Positions 63,201 to 64,000 of a stretch of DNA of 64,000 nucleotides are shown piece after piece. The position numbers were made by a program, and so were the translations under genes. This DNA is from Cyanoderma ruficeps (Eukaryota > Chordata > Aves > Passeriformes > Timaliidae): the NCBI GenBank assembly GCA_008694505.1, contig VZDJ01000623.1:8028194-8092193 (forward strand), read 5' to 3'. How positions within the stretch are numbered: the stretch's first letter is position 1; each line of letters begins with the position of its first letter. Below the pieces are notes generated by a model that saw only the letters and a program-made list of their open reading frames with translations, searched no databases and had not been told where the DNA came from.

Positions 63201-64000
63201 CTGCAATGATTTTGTGTGTATGTAAATTGTTTTGTTCTCTCTGTAATTATCTTTTCCGCTAGATCCTGGTTGGGTTTTTCCCCTTATCAAGGTCCTCAGA
63301 GAGAGGATGTCTTCGTTAGATAGGCAGCCATAAAATCCTTCTGTAGGGAAAGAGGCTGCATGTTCACAGTGTTGGGCATGTAGAGTAGATTTCCACTCAG
63401 TGGACCAAATTAAAACCTAAAGGATGATTTTAGCTCTGCTAGCTTCCCATTCCATCATTTCAAGGAAATGTTTTGGATTTAGGGTGTATAAAGCTAACAA
63501 AAACTTTACCATTTTTTAGGACTAGTTTCAGGATTATCACCTTCCAAGAAAAGAAAACCTATAGTCTTGTTCTAACACAAGATAGATGAATTCATTACTG
63601 CATGAAGATAATCCTTACCAGTTCCTTTTATTTGTTTAAAATGCCTGTTGAAAAATATCTCTATGAAGAAGGCACATATCAGCCTAGAAATTTGAAATAC
63701 CAAATACCGTTCAGAAATCTACCATCTTATTAAAATCAACTTTCCAGGCACTTGAGGTGTTACTGTACTCCATTAACAATATAAATTTAAATTAAGAGCT
63801 TGACATTGGTAAAAGAGAGTCACCTGCTGTTATGTAATGATATGTCCAAACTTATTGAGCTGTTAAATTAAACCTTGGCTGTTATAATGCTGATAATCAA
63901 TATCCTAATGTTTGTATAAATTTGCTGTGCAGTCAGGGGTGGGGGGGAAGTGATGTCTGTATTATACTTTTTTCTTTTAAATTTGTTTTTTGCAACAATT

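Larger units (their letters stand above)
43485..64000 (+). other. MAGI2: MAGI2 intron (5' part), downstream of the WW1 exon
   Basis: The intron starts with the donor GTAGGT and runs past the end of the window. The next exon, which should begin with WW domain 2, is not seen. Contents: a GT repeat (43529-43545), a poly-T tract with one unresolved base (45278-45312), an old SINE-like remnant (46236-46370), a solo LTR with an internal sequence gap (48798-49156), a GTTT repeat (54011-54035) and an ancient CR1 copy (56583-57235). Elsewhere I see only AT-rich intron DNA. A GC-richer patch at about 61620-61960 has no recognisable identity. Confidence 0.88.

Overview
This is a vertebrate genomic window and almost certainly comes from a bird, most likely a songbird. 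Three lines of evidence support this. There are several CR1 LINE copies, both young-looking and very old. There are endogenous-retrovirus LTRs that resemble those of passerine genomes. The only gene is a split, highly conserved vertebrate gene with introns that are compact compared with mammals.

The window holds an internal part of MAGI2 (membrane-associated guanylate kinase, WW and PDZ domain containing 2, also called S-SCAM) on the + strand. Three consecutive coding exons are visible at 23898-24113, 31052-31265 and 43405-43484, with matching splice phases (2/1, 1/2, 2/1). Together they encode the end of the degenerate guanylate-kinase region, the basic/acidic linker and all of the first WW domain. 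The gene's 5' and 3' parts lie outside the window. No promoter, start codon, stop codon or other gene is supported.

Layout: 1-23897 is the 3' part of a long upstream intron. It carries a fossil L1-type endonuclease fragment (about 8679-9020), CR1 copies on both strands (16560-16718 +, 17198-18220 -, 20070-20120 -), an ancient CR1/L3-like copy (20255-20765 -) and an old amniote repeat remnant (23107-23300). 24114-31051 is a 6.9-kb intron with few recognisable elements and one possible LTR near 27755. 31266-43404 is a 12.1-kb intron with a CR1 split by a later LTR (31840-32728), a G/T-rich tract, a MIR-like SINE (41261-41433) and a candidate conserved element just before the WW exon. 43485-64000 is the start of the next intron. 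It holds a solo LTR with an exact 6-bp target duplication and an assembly gap inside it (48798-49156), and another ancient CR1 copy (56583-57235).

The many open frames of 60-140 codons are chance frames or transposon debris in AT-rich intron DNA. I found no undescribed biological system. The most unusual item is the L1-type endonuclease fossil, because the LINEs that dominate bird genomes are CR1.
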